A DNA stretch of 20,597 nt from a virus: positions 1-20,597 of IMG/VR virus record IMGVR_UViG_3300025137_000387, one strand, 5' to 3'. Every line of letters begins with the position of its first letter. Positions within the stretch are counted from its first letter, which is position 1. The notes beneath the pieces were generated by a model. The model was not told the DNA's origin, did not search any database, and saw only the letters and a program-made list of their open reading frames with translations. Both the position numbers and the translations under genes were made by a program. This document shows, in pieces, positions 7,233 through 14,603 of the stretch.

Positions 7233-8175
7233 TAAATACTCCTATAATTTTTTTAACTTTTGTTTCATCTAATTCGAGAATATACGATAGGTATTCTGCT
7301 AATTCTTCCTCCATCGTCATCTCTTTGTCCAATATGAGAGTGGCTTCTGTCTTTCGTTTTATTACTTTCTTATCCAATAGGTCAGAATTTTTGACCCCGC
7401 TCAAGTCTGATACATCACCCTCTACTTCATAAATAGTATGGTGCCACTCTGTCTGTATCATTTCTTCTGAGCTTGATACTGTTTTTCTTATTAGTTGAGG
7501 CAAATTAAATTCATGCCACGTCCAAGACCAATCGTCTTCTATTAGTATGTATCCTGTCTTTACTACATTTCTATGAAAACTTGTAGTCATAGGACTGCCG
7601 GGATAAACAATATTTCTTTGAGTATTCTCGTGAGCATGTAAATCTCCTGCAAATACAATATCAAACTTATCAAATCTTTCTAAATCTACTTCTGGTACTA
7701 CATGAGGTGGTATCTCTCCACGAACATGAGTAAATAGTATAGGGGAATCAATAGATTCTATACTACCTTTCTTATGTAAGTCGGCATATGGAAGAATAGT
7801 CCATACAGGTTCTACCTCTGGTCCCCATTCTCCAATCCATGTTTCGTCCACTACTTCTACTAGTGGATTAATGCTTTCTGTAACTTTTTTTAAATTTGTA
7901 AAAAATGTTTTATGTTTCCTAGTTGCTTCATGATTACCATCAAAGATAATCGTACGCACGTTAACAGTTTTTACAAAATCAAAATACAGTGTTAGTTCGT
8001 CCATAGAAGGGACTCGATCAAACAAGTCCCCACCTATGATATGCAGATGTACATCATTCTTTTCGACTGTCATTTCAAGCTGTTCGAAAAACAACTTATA
8101 ACGAGAGCACGCCCAAGCAATAGGAACATTTTTCTGTCCTAATTTGATATGCCAATCTGCAGTAAATAAAATCAC
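7201..8175 (-). CDS. sbcD: SbcD / T4 gp47-like recombination nuclease subunit
   Basis: The 324-residue protein is the Mre11-type metallophosphoesterase partner of the SbcC-like ATPase. Motifs appear in order: I ADWHI (Asp7, His9), II GGDLFDR (Asp50), III DGNHEA (Asn81, His82) and the later metal histidines in AGDLHAHEN with the following PGSP turn (about 178-196). These make a two-manganese nuclease centre acting on DNA ends and hairpins. The C-terminal third is the capping and SbcC-contact region and is less conserved. The start is a GTG that shares one base with the upstream stop (TAGTG), and no strong ribosome site is visible, so translation probably depends on the upstream gene. T5 D13 is the positional equivalent. 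Confidence 0.93.
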   Translation of the reverse strand: MILFTADWHIKLGQKNVPIAWACSRYKLFFEQLEMTVEKNDVHLHIIGGDLFDRVPSMDELTLYFDFVKTVNVRTIIFDGNHEATRKHKTFFTNLKKVTESINPLVEVVDETWIGEWGPEVEPVWTILPYADLHKKGSIESIDSPILFTHVRGEIPPHVVPEVDLERFDKFDIVFAGDLHAHENTQRNIVYPGSPMTTSFHRNVVKTGYILIEDDWSWTWHEFNLPQLIRKTVSSSEEMIQTEWHHTIYEVEGDVSDLSGVKNSDLLDKKVIKRKTEATLILDKEMTMEEELAEYLSYILELDETKVKKIIGVFSDNSRKANME

Positions 8176-8801
8176 TATAGGTCAAACTCATCATTGATGC
8201 TTTCGTCAGCATCTGAGTTAGAAGAACCAGCTCTGATTCTATCAAGTAATTCTTTTTGAGCGTCTGGTGTTGGTCTAGCCAGCACTTCGTCCATAGACTT
8301 AAGCTCAACAGTCATTTCCAGTTCTTGCTCAGTTAGAGGTCTTGGTTTGCACTTAAGAGGCTGTAACTGATACTCAACATTGTAAGCCATAGGTCCAGTC
8401 TTTACTCTTTTGAAGTAAACGTCCCACCCTGTTTTAGGGTCACAAGGGTCTCCTAAGTCTTCTGCTGCCATAAGAATCTGTTCAAGTAATTTCTTCTTGA
8501 GGTTTAGTACTTTGACTTTGCCACCGTGAACACACTGTATTGCATAAGACCAAGTACATTTTTGGTCTGGATAGTAGTCTCTAATCCAGTCTTTTTCTAC
8601 GTTAGTAAACGCTTCTTTCTGTCTATCGAAGGATAAACACTCGAAAGGAACATTCTTATCGTTTTCGCCTTTTAGCCAGTAAACATATCTTGCACATACG
8701 TCTCCGACCATTCTGACTATATTATCGCCCTCTACATATGTGTAGCTTTCGATTTTTCCTTTTTGGGCTTCGCCCTTTAATTTATTAAATGTTAATGCCA
8801 T
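8175..8801 (-). CDS. Probable single-stranded DNA-binding protein
   Basis: The 208-residue protein lacks a textbook motif. Its centre (about residues 25-160) is rich in beta strands with aromatic and basic residues (for example RYVYWLKG and WDVYFKRVKTG), as in OB folds. The C-terminus is a disordered, acidic tail with a hydrophobic end (DESINDEFDL), as in SSB and T4 gp32 tails that recruit replication partners. It lies among replication/recombination genes directly before sbcD. The start ATG has AAGGA 6 bases upstream, the clearest ribosome site in this sub-operon, which fits a protein needed in large amounts. The ssDNA-binding call rests on tail, composition and location. Another replication accessory protein remains possible. 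Confidence 0.6.
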   Translation of the reverse strand: MALTFNKLKGEAQKGKIESYTYVEGDNIVRMVGDVCARYVYWLKGENDKNVPFECLSFDRQKEAFTNVEKDWIRDYYPDQKCTWSYAIQCVHGGKVKVLNLKKKLLEQILMAAEDLGDPCDPKTGWDVYFKRVKTGPMAYNVEYQLQPLKCKPRPLTEQELEMTVELKSMDEVLARPTPDAQKELLDRIRAGSSNSDADESINDEFDL

Positions 8802-9205
8802 TTTAATTCCTTATTATCTGTGATTTCTTCAAATAGAAAATGTATTCTGTCATTCTCTACTCGTAGTAATCTATTTTTTATTAATATCTCTTGCTTTCCA
8901 GTAAAGAACAGCAAGTCCAATGTGGTATCTTTTTTATTATGATATTCAAAGTAGCTACGCAGTGATGCGATACCGGCATACTGTGCAATTTCTACATCTG
9001 AGTATCTGTTTCTTTGAATAAGCAGTGCTTCAGGGTTGAGTAAAAAGCTTTTACCATGAAAACTTTTAGTCCAATACTTAAACCGTTTATCCTTTCTATT
9101 AATTGGAGGCTCTTTCCTATAGGTAAGAATATGTAGGATAGAAACTATATCACCAACTTTTCCGTTGGTCTCATTTCTTATCTTTTTCCAATCGTAGAAT
9201 ATCAT
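8792..9205 (-). CDS. Hypothetical protein in the replication operon; start uncertain
   Basis: Beginning at the ATG (MIFYDWKK) the protein has 137 residues. An in-frame TTG at 9232 would give 146. It is soluble, basic and tyrosine/lysine rich, with no recognised domain. It has the look of a small mixed alpha/beta accessory protein, not a membrane protein. It lies between the SF2 helicase and the probable ssDNA-binding protein and overlaps the latter by 10 bases. The start is a puzzle. The TTG is itself part of a TTGACA -35 box and the ATG overlaps the TATAAT box of the same promoter, so a transcript from that promoter would begin inside the coding region. The full protein could only come from an upstream transcript. 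Neither start has a good ribosome site. Confidence 0.65.
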   Translation of the reverse strand: MIFYDWKKIRNETNGKVGDIVSILHILTYRKEPPINRKDKRFKYWTKSFHGKSFLLNPEALLIQRNRYSDVEIAQYAGIASLRSYFEYHNKKDTTLDLLFFTGKQEILIKNRLLRVENDRIHFLFEEITDNKELKWH

Positions 9206-9232
9206 TATATCAAAATATAGAGCATTTGTCAA
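9204..9232 (-). promoter_or_regulatory. Sigma70-type promoter overlapping the start of the next ORF
   Basis: On the minus strand there is a perfect TTGACA (9227-9232), a 17-base spacer and a perfect TATAAT (9204-9209). The box is preceded by GTTC as in the promoter at 20.57 kb. It lies just after the SF2 helicase stop. Unlike the other promoters in this family, the TATAAT runs into an ATG, so the predicted RNA start (about 9197) falls inside the 137-aa frame. It may drive mainly the ssDNA-binding protein and SbcD/SbcC genes downstream. Confidence 0.82.
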
Positions 9233-9249
9233 GAACTTTTTTTCTAATG

Positions 9250-10530
9250 TTAAATCGTTTCAACTTCATAGCTTTGTTTCATATAGTATCCCAGTCTTGC
9301 ATTAGCTTGTCGTCTAGCAGTTTTACCTTCAAAGTGAATATCAACGATTGTCGGTTGAGGTTTACCCTCATAAATTCTTATTATACGACCAATCAACTGT
9401 GTAAGAAGGGGCTCGTTATTAATTGGAGTCGCTAATATTACGCAACTCAAACAGTCTACAGATAGACCTTCTGAAAAGATACTTTGTGTTCCACAAAGAA
9501 TATCCTTATCATCGAATATCTGTTTAATCATAGCAGGTCTTTCCTCGTGAGGAATCTGTCCTGTTACACAAATAGAGTTATCTCCTATTAATCTATTACA
9601 TTGTCTTAGAAAATCTACTCTATCTGACACAACCAACACCTTGTGACCTACTGCAGCATACTTTGCCGCTAGTAATGCTACCATGTTTTGGTATTCCCAA
9701 TTATATGCTATAGCATTAATTCTAGATGCCCACGGTGTTTTTGCTCCATCAGGAAATCTTATTCCTGACTTAATTACATTTACTTTTGGTACTAAATAGT
9801 TCTCTTTAGGAGGCCTATAAACATTTGTATTGAAATAGTCACAGAAGACGACATGTCTCCCATCTTTTCTTTCCATAGTACCTGTAAGGCCTATCTTGTA
9901 CCTTGCTTTACTTGCATCTACAATCCTAGTAAATGTAGGACTGGACACATGGTGCATTTCATCGAGAATAATAGTTCCAAAAACGTTATTAATCTCGTCC
10001 ATTCTTCGATATAGGGTTTGCACATTACCTATAACAATGGGAGCATCTATTTCATACCTTCCACTGCCTATAATACCAGGTGTAATTCCAAAAACTTTCT
10101 CTGCCTCTTTTTCCCACTGCGCTCGTAACGATATCGTATGTGTTACAATAAGTGTTTTCTGTTGCAACTTATTTGCGATAGCTAACGCAGTAAATGTCTT
10201 TCCCCAACTGACCCAAGCGTTAATTATACAACTGTCACTGACATCGTCATATACCGTCTGTTGTGATGGTCGTAAGGTAAACTTAAAGTCAAAAGGTTCT
10301 ATTGGCGATACTTTTCGTTTATCGACTATATCGTAATCTTCTGGTATTAAATCCGTTCTTCCGCTAGGTAGGGTAATTAAACCTTTTCTAACTATGCCCA
10401 TATTCTTTATAACGAAAGGTGGGTCTAATGGATTTCTTGGGGGTATAGTATATGTAAGTTCCTTATCGAGTTTAGACTGCATATCAGCACTTACTTCCAT
10501 GAATATTCTGTTACTTAATACTGCTTTCAT
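9250..10530 (-). CDS. UvsW-like superfamily 2 DNA helicase (T5 D10-like)
   Basis: The 426-residue ATP-dependent helicase would remodel branched DNA and R-loops, linking recombination to replication. After an N-terminal accessory region come motif Ia/Q-like RPSQQ (about 88-92), a Walker A variant SWGKTFTA, motif II DEMH (in IILDEMHHV), motif III LTGT, and in the second RecA-like domain LVVSDRVDFL, SEGLSVD and motif VI QLIGRIIR. The first glycine of the usual GxGKT is replaced by serine, but Gly-Lys-Thr is intact. The start ATG overlaps the previous stop (ATGA). UvsW of T4 and D10 of T5 are the closest named relatives by domain content. A general type III-restriction-like SF2 enzyme is the alternative label. 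Confidence 0.9.
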   Translation of the reverse strand: MKAVLSNRIFMEVSADMQSKLDKELTYTIPPRNPLDPPFVIKNMGIVRKGLITLPSGRTDLIPEDYDIVDKRKVSPIEPFDFKFTLRPSQQTVYDDVSDSCIINAWVSWGKTFTALAIANKLQQKTLIVTHTISLRAQWEKEAEKVFGITPGIIGSGRYEIDAPIVIGNVQTLYRRMDEINNVFGTIILDEMHHVSSPTFTRIVDASKARYKIGLTGTMERKDGRHVVFCDYFNTNVYRPPKENYLVPKVNVIKSGIRFPDGAKTPWASRINAIAYNWEYQNMVALLAAKYAAVGHKVLVVSDRVDFLRQCNRLIGDNSICVTGQIPHEERPAMIKQIFDDKDILCGTQSIFSEGLSVDCLSCVILATPINNEPLLTQLIGRIIRIYEGKPQPTIVDIHFEGKTARRQANARLGYYMKQSYEVETI

Positions 10531-11009
10531 ATTTTACGCCAAGTCTTTTTTTGTTGTTTCTCTGAAAAAGAATATAAAATAGAAGGTTGAGTCCCCCTAT
10601 AAAGCACGCTTGCATAACGCAATCTAGCTTCGGGTGGACGCTTCACAAAAAAAGGAAACGGAACATCTTTAACCCATATAAGAGTTGCAATATCCCGCTT
10701 ATCTATTTTCTCTATTTTATGACTTACTAAATTGCAAGTTATATTCTTAATCCACCTAAAAAATTTACCATTACTATCTATATAAAAGGGCTTGCCTTTA
10801 TGATGAACAAAGTCTTGAAAACTTTGTATCATCACTTTTAAATGATATAAATTTTTATGTGGAGTCTGCAATCTTCGTATGCCAAGAGTTTCCCCTTTCA
10901 TATTTTTATCGTCTACAATTTGTGTATCGCAGAACATAAGTCCATCTCTTTCTTCTATCTCATCTGAATGAAGAACAAAGATAGGCCAGTTAATCTGTTC
11001 CAGCTTCAT
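10527..11009 (-). CDS. Hypothetical protein between polymerase and SF2 helicase
   Basis: Starting at ATG 11009 (MKLEQINWPIFVL) the protein has 160 residues. A longer version from an ATG at 11060 is open but would lie wholly within the polymerase end, so I prefer the shorter form with a 20-base overlap. The sequence is basic, with aromatic-rich strands (FFRWIKNITC, LIWVKDVPFPFFVKR) and a very basic C-terminus (EKQQKKTWRKI), suggesting nucleic acid contact. I do not recognise a family, and no catalytic motif is apparent. Its fixed position after the polymerase and ATGA coupling to the helicase suggest a replication accessory role. Confidence 0.7.
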   Translation of the reverse strand: MKLEQINWPIFVLHSDEIEERDGLMFCDTQIVDDKNMKGETLGIRRLQTPHKNLYHLKVMIQSFQDFVHHKGKPFYIDSNGKFFRWIKNITCNLVSHKIEKIDKRDIATLIWVKDVPFPFFVKRPPEARLRYASVLYRGTQPSILYSFSEKQQKKTWRKI

Positions 11010-13269
11010 ATTTCTTTGCAAACTTGCCAAAGGAATAATCTGTGCCAATATCAAAGTCACAACCGACTGGTGTACCTGCGATAGATAATCCTCTGTCTTT
11101 TTGTATAAACTCTTGAAGTTTTTTACTATACAATTCTACTTCATCTTCTGGCACTTCTGCTAGAATAGAGTCATGAACAAGTGCAAAGATTTTAGATTTC
11201 ATACCTGATTCGTTTATATACTGTTGCATATCAATACCGCCAAGTAAATTAATATCACTAGATACAGATTGTACAAGAGCATTGATACCACTACGGACTT
11301 CATGAGCAGCGATTGCTCTGTCTGTAGACTTTACATTTGGTAATCTTCTCTTTCTTCCAAAGAAGCTATATATGAAACCTTGTTTCTGAATAATCTTCTT
11401 AGAGTTATCTAACCATTTCTTTAACATAAAGAACTGCTCAAAATAATCTTCTATAACTTCTCTAGCCTGACTAGTGGTAAAAGTTGTTCCACTATCTTTA
11501 GTAACTTGCTCACTTATCTTTTTTGGTCCAGCACCATACATGATGCCGAAGGTGACAGCTTTTGCCATCTGTCTTTCTGTTGAATAATACTCAGCAACTT
11601 CGTCTACTTCACAGGGTAAATTAAATACTAGTTTCGCAATGTTTGAGTGAAAATTTCCACCATCTTGGAATACCTTTTGAAGTGCTATATCGTTAGCCAA
11701 TACGGCCGCACAATAAACCTCTGCTGTTGTTAAGTCCATGGCGACAATTTTGTGGCCTGGCTTAGCTTCTATGCAGCCTTTGACAATAGGATTGTCACGA
11801 GGGATTTGTTGCATGTTCATTTTCCCACTAGATGATAAACGACCAGAGGTTGTACCATGTAGGTTAAAACCTGTACGGAGTCTGCCGTCCATATCAAGAG
11901 CAGGAAGAATTTTATCAAGATATGTACTCTTGATTTTTACTTTTTGTCTTATATCGAGAACAAGCTGTGGAACTGGATGTTCTTCAGCTAACTGCCCAAG
12001 AACTTCTGCATCTGTTGAGTCAGCTCCTGTGCCTGTCTTTTTACCTGTTGGTTTTAATCCGATATAATCAAATAGAAGGGAACGAAGTTGCATCGTACTA
12101 TTTGGGTTAAAGTCCTTACCTTGTCCTTTTTCGAAGATTTGTACTTCTTTAAACTCATAGAGTTTTTGTACTGCTTTATCAATCTCATCTTGCATCAGCA
12201 CCGATGATTTTTCGAGTCGTTCTCTATTAAAGGGAACTCCATTACTCTCAACATCAAGAAGAAATTCAGTAGCAGGTAGAAGAATGTCTCTGTAAACACT
12301 TCTAAGTTTAGGGTTTCCTTCTACTTTAGGTAAGAACCTTTCATAAATGAGATATGTACAAACTGCATCCATTGCTGCGTAATCTTTCATGACTTCATAT
12401 GGAATCATGTCCCAAGTAAAGTCTTGTTTGAGTAAGCCGTTACGCTTACGAAAGGCGTCTATCCAATCGTACATTGGTTTCTCATAGTCTCCAAAAGGAG
12501 TATATTTGAGAGCGAGTTGCTTTAGGCCGTGAGTGCCTGGATTCTCATTTAATGTGTAATGCATTAACATAGTATCTTCAAAGTTTGGAAACTTAAATCC
12601 AAAGTGAAATCTAAAGAACGCAATATCAAACTTACTGTTATGAAATACAACTTTCTTTTTGTTAAAGAGTTCTTGCATCATGTTTTCCGCCCACTCATCT
12701 ATACAGTCTGTAAGTATGTATGCTCCATGATTATCTTTGTAAGCTAAACTTATACCAATCATATACCCATCACGAGGATATAGACTTGTTGTCTCTGAGT
12801 CAAGTGCGATAAAATCATTCTCATGCTCTATTGCCTCTTGCAGGAAGGTATGCAGTTCTTTTGTATCTGTAATTCCAAAACAACTATCACTATCTAGTGC
12901 TTCTTGTTTTAGTTCTCCAGATATGTACTTTACAATATTATCCCTAGACTCTATCCATGTTTTCTTTGCTTCAGGCTTAAAGGTAAGCATAGCTGGGTTA
13001 ATGACGGGTAGGAACTTGTCTTCAACTACTCTACCAGTATACTCTGTGATAGAGTTTATTTTGGTATAGTGTTTTAAAGGCTCAGAACCTACGAGTATTA
13101 CCCAGTCATACTTATCTAAGTCTATGTTTATATCCACGTCTCGTTTAAGAACTTTCTTAATCTGTGGGTTTGAGCAAAGAACATAGGAATCGAACTGAAT
13201 CTTATTTTCAAAAAGTTCAAAGAACTTGTTTCTGCTTGGTTTACTTTCTATTAATGCTATTTTTTTCAT
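10990..13269 (-). CDS. polA: Family A DNA polymerase (3'-5' exonuclease plus polymerase)
   Basis: The 759-residue protein is the phage replicative polymerase of the Pol I family without a 5' nuclease domain. After about 150 unassigned N-terminal residues the proofreading domain shows Exo I DSET (Asp157, Glu159), Exo II NSKFD (Asn211, Asp215) and Exo III YAAMD (Tyr297, Asp301). The polymerase has motif A DLTTAE (Asp512, Glu517), motif B RQMAKAVTFGIMYG (Arg566, Lys570, Phe574, Tyr578) and motif C VHDS (His699, Asp700). Phe574 aligns with E. coli Phe762. I place the start at ATG 13269 (MKKIALIES). The upstream in-frame TTG at 13305 is the TTG of a promoter -35 box and cannot be in that promoter's transcript. 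A promoter ends 7 bases before this ATG, predicting a leaderless message. Confidence 0.95.
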   Translation of the reverse strand: MKKIALIESKPSRNKFFELFENKIQFDSYVLCSNPQIKKVLKRDVDINIDLDKYDWVILVGSEPLKHYTKINSITEYTGRVVEDKFLPVINPAMLTFKPEAKKTWIESRDNIVKYISGELKQEALDSDSCFGITDTKELHTFLQEAIEHENDFIALDSETTSLYPRDGYMIGISLAYKDNHGAYILTDCIDEWAENMMQELFNKKKVVFHNSKFDIAFFRFHFGFKFPNFEDTMLMHYTLNENPGTHGLKQLALKYTPFGDYEKPMYDWIDAFRKRNGLLKQDFTWDMIPYEVMKDYAAMDAVCTYLIYERFLPKVEGNPKLRSVYRDILLPATEFLLDVESNGVPFNRERLEKSSVLMQDEIDKAVQKLYEFKEVQIFEKGQGKDFNPNSTMQLRSLLFDYIGLKPTGKKTGTGADSTDAEVLGQLAEEHPVPQLVLDIRQKVKIKSTYLDKILPALDMDGRLRTGFNLHGTTSGRLSSSGKMNMQQIPRDNPIVKGCIEAKPGHKIVAMDLTTAEVYCAAVLANDIALQKVFQDGGNFHSNIAKLVFNLPCEVDEVAEYYSTERQMAKAVTFGIMYGAGPKKISEQVTKDSGTTFTTSQAREVIEDYFEQFFMLKKWLDNSKKIIQKQGFIYSFFGRKRRLPNVKSTDRAIAAHEVRSGINALVQSVSSDINLLGGIDMQQYINESGMKSKIFALVHDSILAEVPEDEVELYSKKLQEFIQKDRGLSIAGTPVGCDFDIGTDYSFGKFAKKYEAGTD

Positions 13270-13276
13270 ATTATAT

Positions 13277-13305
13277 ATTATACTAAATTTTTGACCTTGT
13301 GTCAA
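13277..13305 (-). promoter_or_regulatory. Sigma70-type promoter for the DNA polymerase, predicted leaderless
   Basis: Minus-strand TTGACA (13300-13305), 17-base spacer, TATAAT (13277-13282). Seven bases separate the TATAAT from the polymerase ATG at 13269, so the usual RNA start falls on or next to the A of ATG and leaves no room for a ribosome-binding site. The upstream AAAATAATACT matches the AAAATAATTCT flank of the two ligase promoters, and its TAA is the primase stop codon. Confidence 0.88.
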
Positions 13306-13308
13306 GTA

Positions 13309-14163
13309 TTATTTTTCTTTGTACAATGACTCCCTTAACTTTCGAACTGATACCTGGCTAAGAGCTCCAGCATCTCCCAAGTCTGAGGGTATTCTTACAT
13401 TGTAATATTTTAATTCTACAGCGTCACAAAGTTCGATTACTTTTTCTACTGCCCCTTGCCCAGCATCGTCTGGGTCAAAGAAAATGTCTATTTGTTCAAC
13501 TCCTCTCATTTTAAGAAGCTGTAATTTGTCTGTTGTAATGTTAGATATTCCAAAACAACATAGTGAATTGGGTAGTCCTTTATCATGTAAGTTTATCACA
13601 TCAAAGATTCCTTCTACTAGTAGAACTCTTCCTTTGATTGGAGTTACATTTGCTGGAAATATAGGTAACTTTACTCTAGGTGGGTGAAAGATATACTTAG
13701 GCTGGTCTTTTATGTGTGTATTCATTCTAAGCCTACCATTAAAGGCTACTATCTTTCCTGTTATATCTCTTATAGGAAAATTAATCCTATCTTTAAATGG
13801 AGAATCTATACTTACAAATGCTTCAAAGTTTTTGAAGGTTTCGGACTTTATATTTCTTTCTGTGCCTATGTATGGCATTGCCGAATTAGGCATTTGAAGT
13901 CCTATAGATTCAGACCTTTTACGGTCTATTGTTTGTTTTAATTTTTCTCTTTTTATATCCAAGTAGTTACTAGGCTTATCATATAACTTGAATATGTTTC
14001 CCTTATATCCACAAGAAAAACAATTATATACTCCTGTAATCTTATCTATTCTCATACTCGGATTAGAGTCATCATGCTCTGGATTGAGACATGATACTAT
14101 AAAGTCAGCAGGGGACATCTTAAAAGGTATCTTTTCTTCAACTAATAGTTCTTCTACTGTCAT
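13309..14163 (-). CDS. DnaG-type primase (zinc finger plus TOPRIM)
   Basis: The 284-residue protein lays down RNA primers. The N-terminal zinc finger has ligands Cys25, His30, Cys48 and Cys51 (CLNPEH ... CFSC). After a basic linker, a TOPRIM domain shows LLVEGIFDV (Glu184, Asp188) and FFDPDDAG (Asp230, Asp232), the metal-binding residues. There is no fused helicase, unlike T7 gp4. The separate DnaB-like protein encoded upstream supplies unwinding. The length is about half that of bacterial DnaG, which also has a helicase-binding C-terminus. The ATG overlaps the deformylase stop (ATGA), and the gene ends in TAA within the flank of the polymerase promoter. Confidence 0.92.
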   Translation of the reverse strand: MTVEELLVEEKIPFKMSPADFIVSCLNPEHDDSNPSMRIDKITGVYNCFSCGYKGNIFKLYDKPSNYLDIKREKLKQTIDRKRSESIGLQMPNSAMPYIGTERNIKSETFKNFEAFVSIDSPFKDRINFPIRDITGKIVAFNGRLRMNTHIKDQPKYIFHPPRVKLPIFPANVTPIKGRVLLVEGIFDVINLHDKGLPNSLCCFGISNITTDKLQLLKMRGVEQIDIFFDPDDAGQGAVEKVIELCDAVELKYYNVRIPSDLGDAGALSQVSVRKLRESLYKEK

Positions 14164-14603
14164 TCTTGGTACACCTTTCCTCTATCTACTATTAGGAAAC
14201 CTTGTAGATGGTCAAACTCGTGTTGTATTACTCTTGCATCAAATCCAGTGAACTTCTGTACCATAGGTTCATCATTTTCATCTGTAAATTCTACTACTAC
14301 ACTATGTGCGCGTCTTACTTTTACATGCGCTCCTGGGCAACTTAAACAGCCTTCCCAACCTACTTTAGTGTAGCTACTTCTATCTTTAATTTTTGGGTTT
14401 ATAAAAACCTGTGGTGGGCTTCCTGCTAAAAATACTCTTTCAGGAACTCCTATCTGTATTGCAGATATGCCCACACCTTCGTGTTCTTTCATAGCTTCCT
14501 GCAGTTGATATATTGTATCTTCCAACTCTTCTCTAGCATGAATACTATCATTTACCCACTCTTTTGATACTTGCCTAAGTATCTTTCTATCTGTTACTAT
14601 CAT
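14160..14603 (-). CDS. def: Peptide deformylase
   Basis: The 147-residue enzyme removes the formyl group from the first methionine of new proteins. All three family motifs are visible: GVGISAIQIG (residues 43-52, Gln50), EGCLSCP (84-90, Cys86 metal ligand) and HEFDH (128-132, with His128 and His132 as ligands and Glu129 catalytic). The length is slightly below bacterial deformylases (about 165-170), with a trimmed C-terminus as in other phage versions. Phage deformylases are known from marine viruses and are usually treated as host-derived auxiliary genes that keep protein maturation running. It overlaps both neighbours by ATGA, so it is fully embedded in the replication operon. Confidence 0.95.
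   Translation of the reverse strand: MIVTDRKILRQVSKEWVNDSIHAREELEDTIYQLQEAMKEHEGVGISAIQIGVPERVFLAGSPPQVFINPKIKDRSSYTKVGWEGCLSCPGAHVKVRRAHSVVVEFTDENDEPMVQKFTGFDARVIQHEFDHLQGFLIVDRGKVYQE

Noticed and set aside
8096-8308. 70-codon minus-strand frame across the ssDNA-binding/SbcD junction
   Set aside because: It lies in another frame within two supported genes and has no ribosome site or motif.
9896-10336. Plus-strand open frame of 146 codons opposite the SF2 helicase
   Set aside because: It is the shadow of a helicase gene with intact motifs. No ribosome site, and composition is typical of an antisense frame. The same applies to plus-strand frames at 11738-12067, 16524-16928 and 20281-20580.
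13270-13305. Upstream TTG start for the polymerase, giving 12 extra residues
   Set aside because: The TTG belongs to a perfect -35 box and the -10 lies between it and the ATG, so the promoter's transcript cannot include it. MKKIAL at 13269 is the better start.
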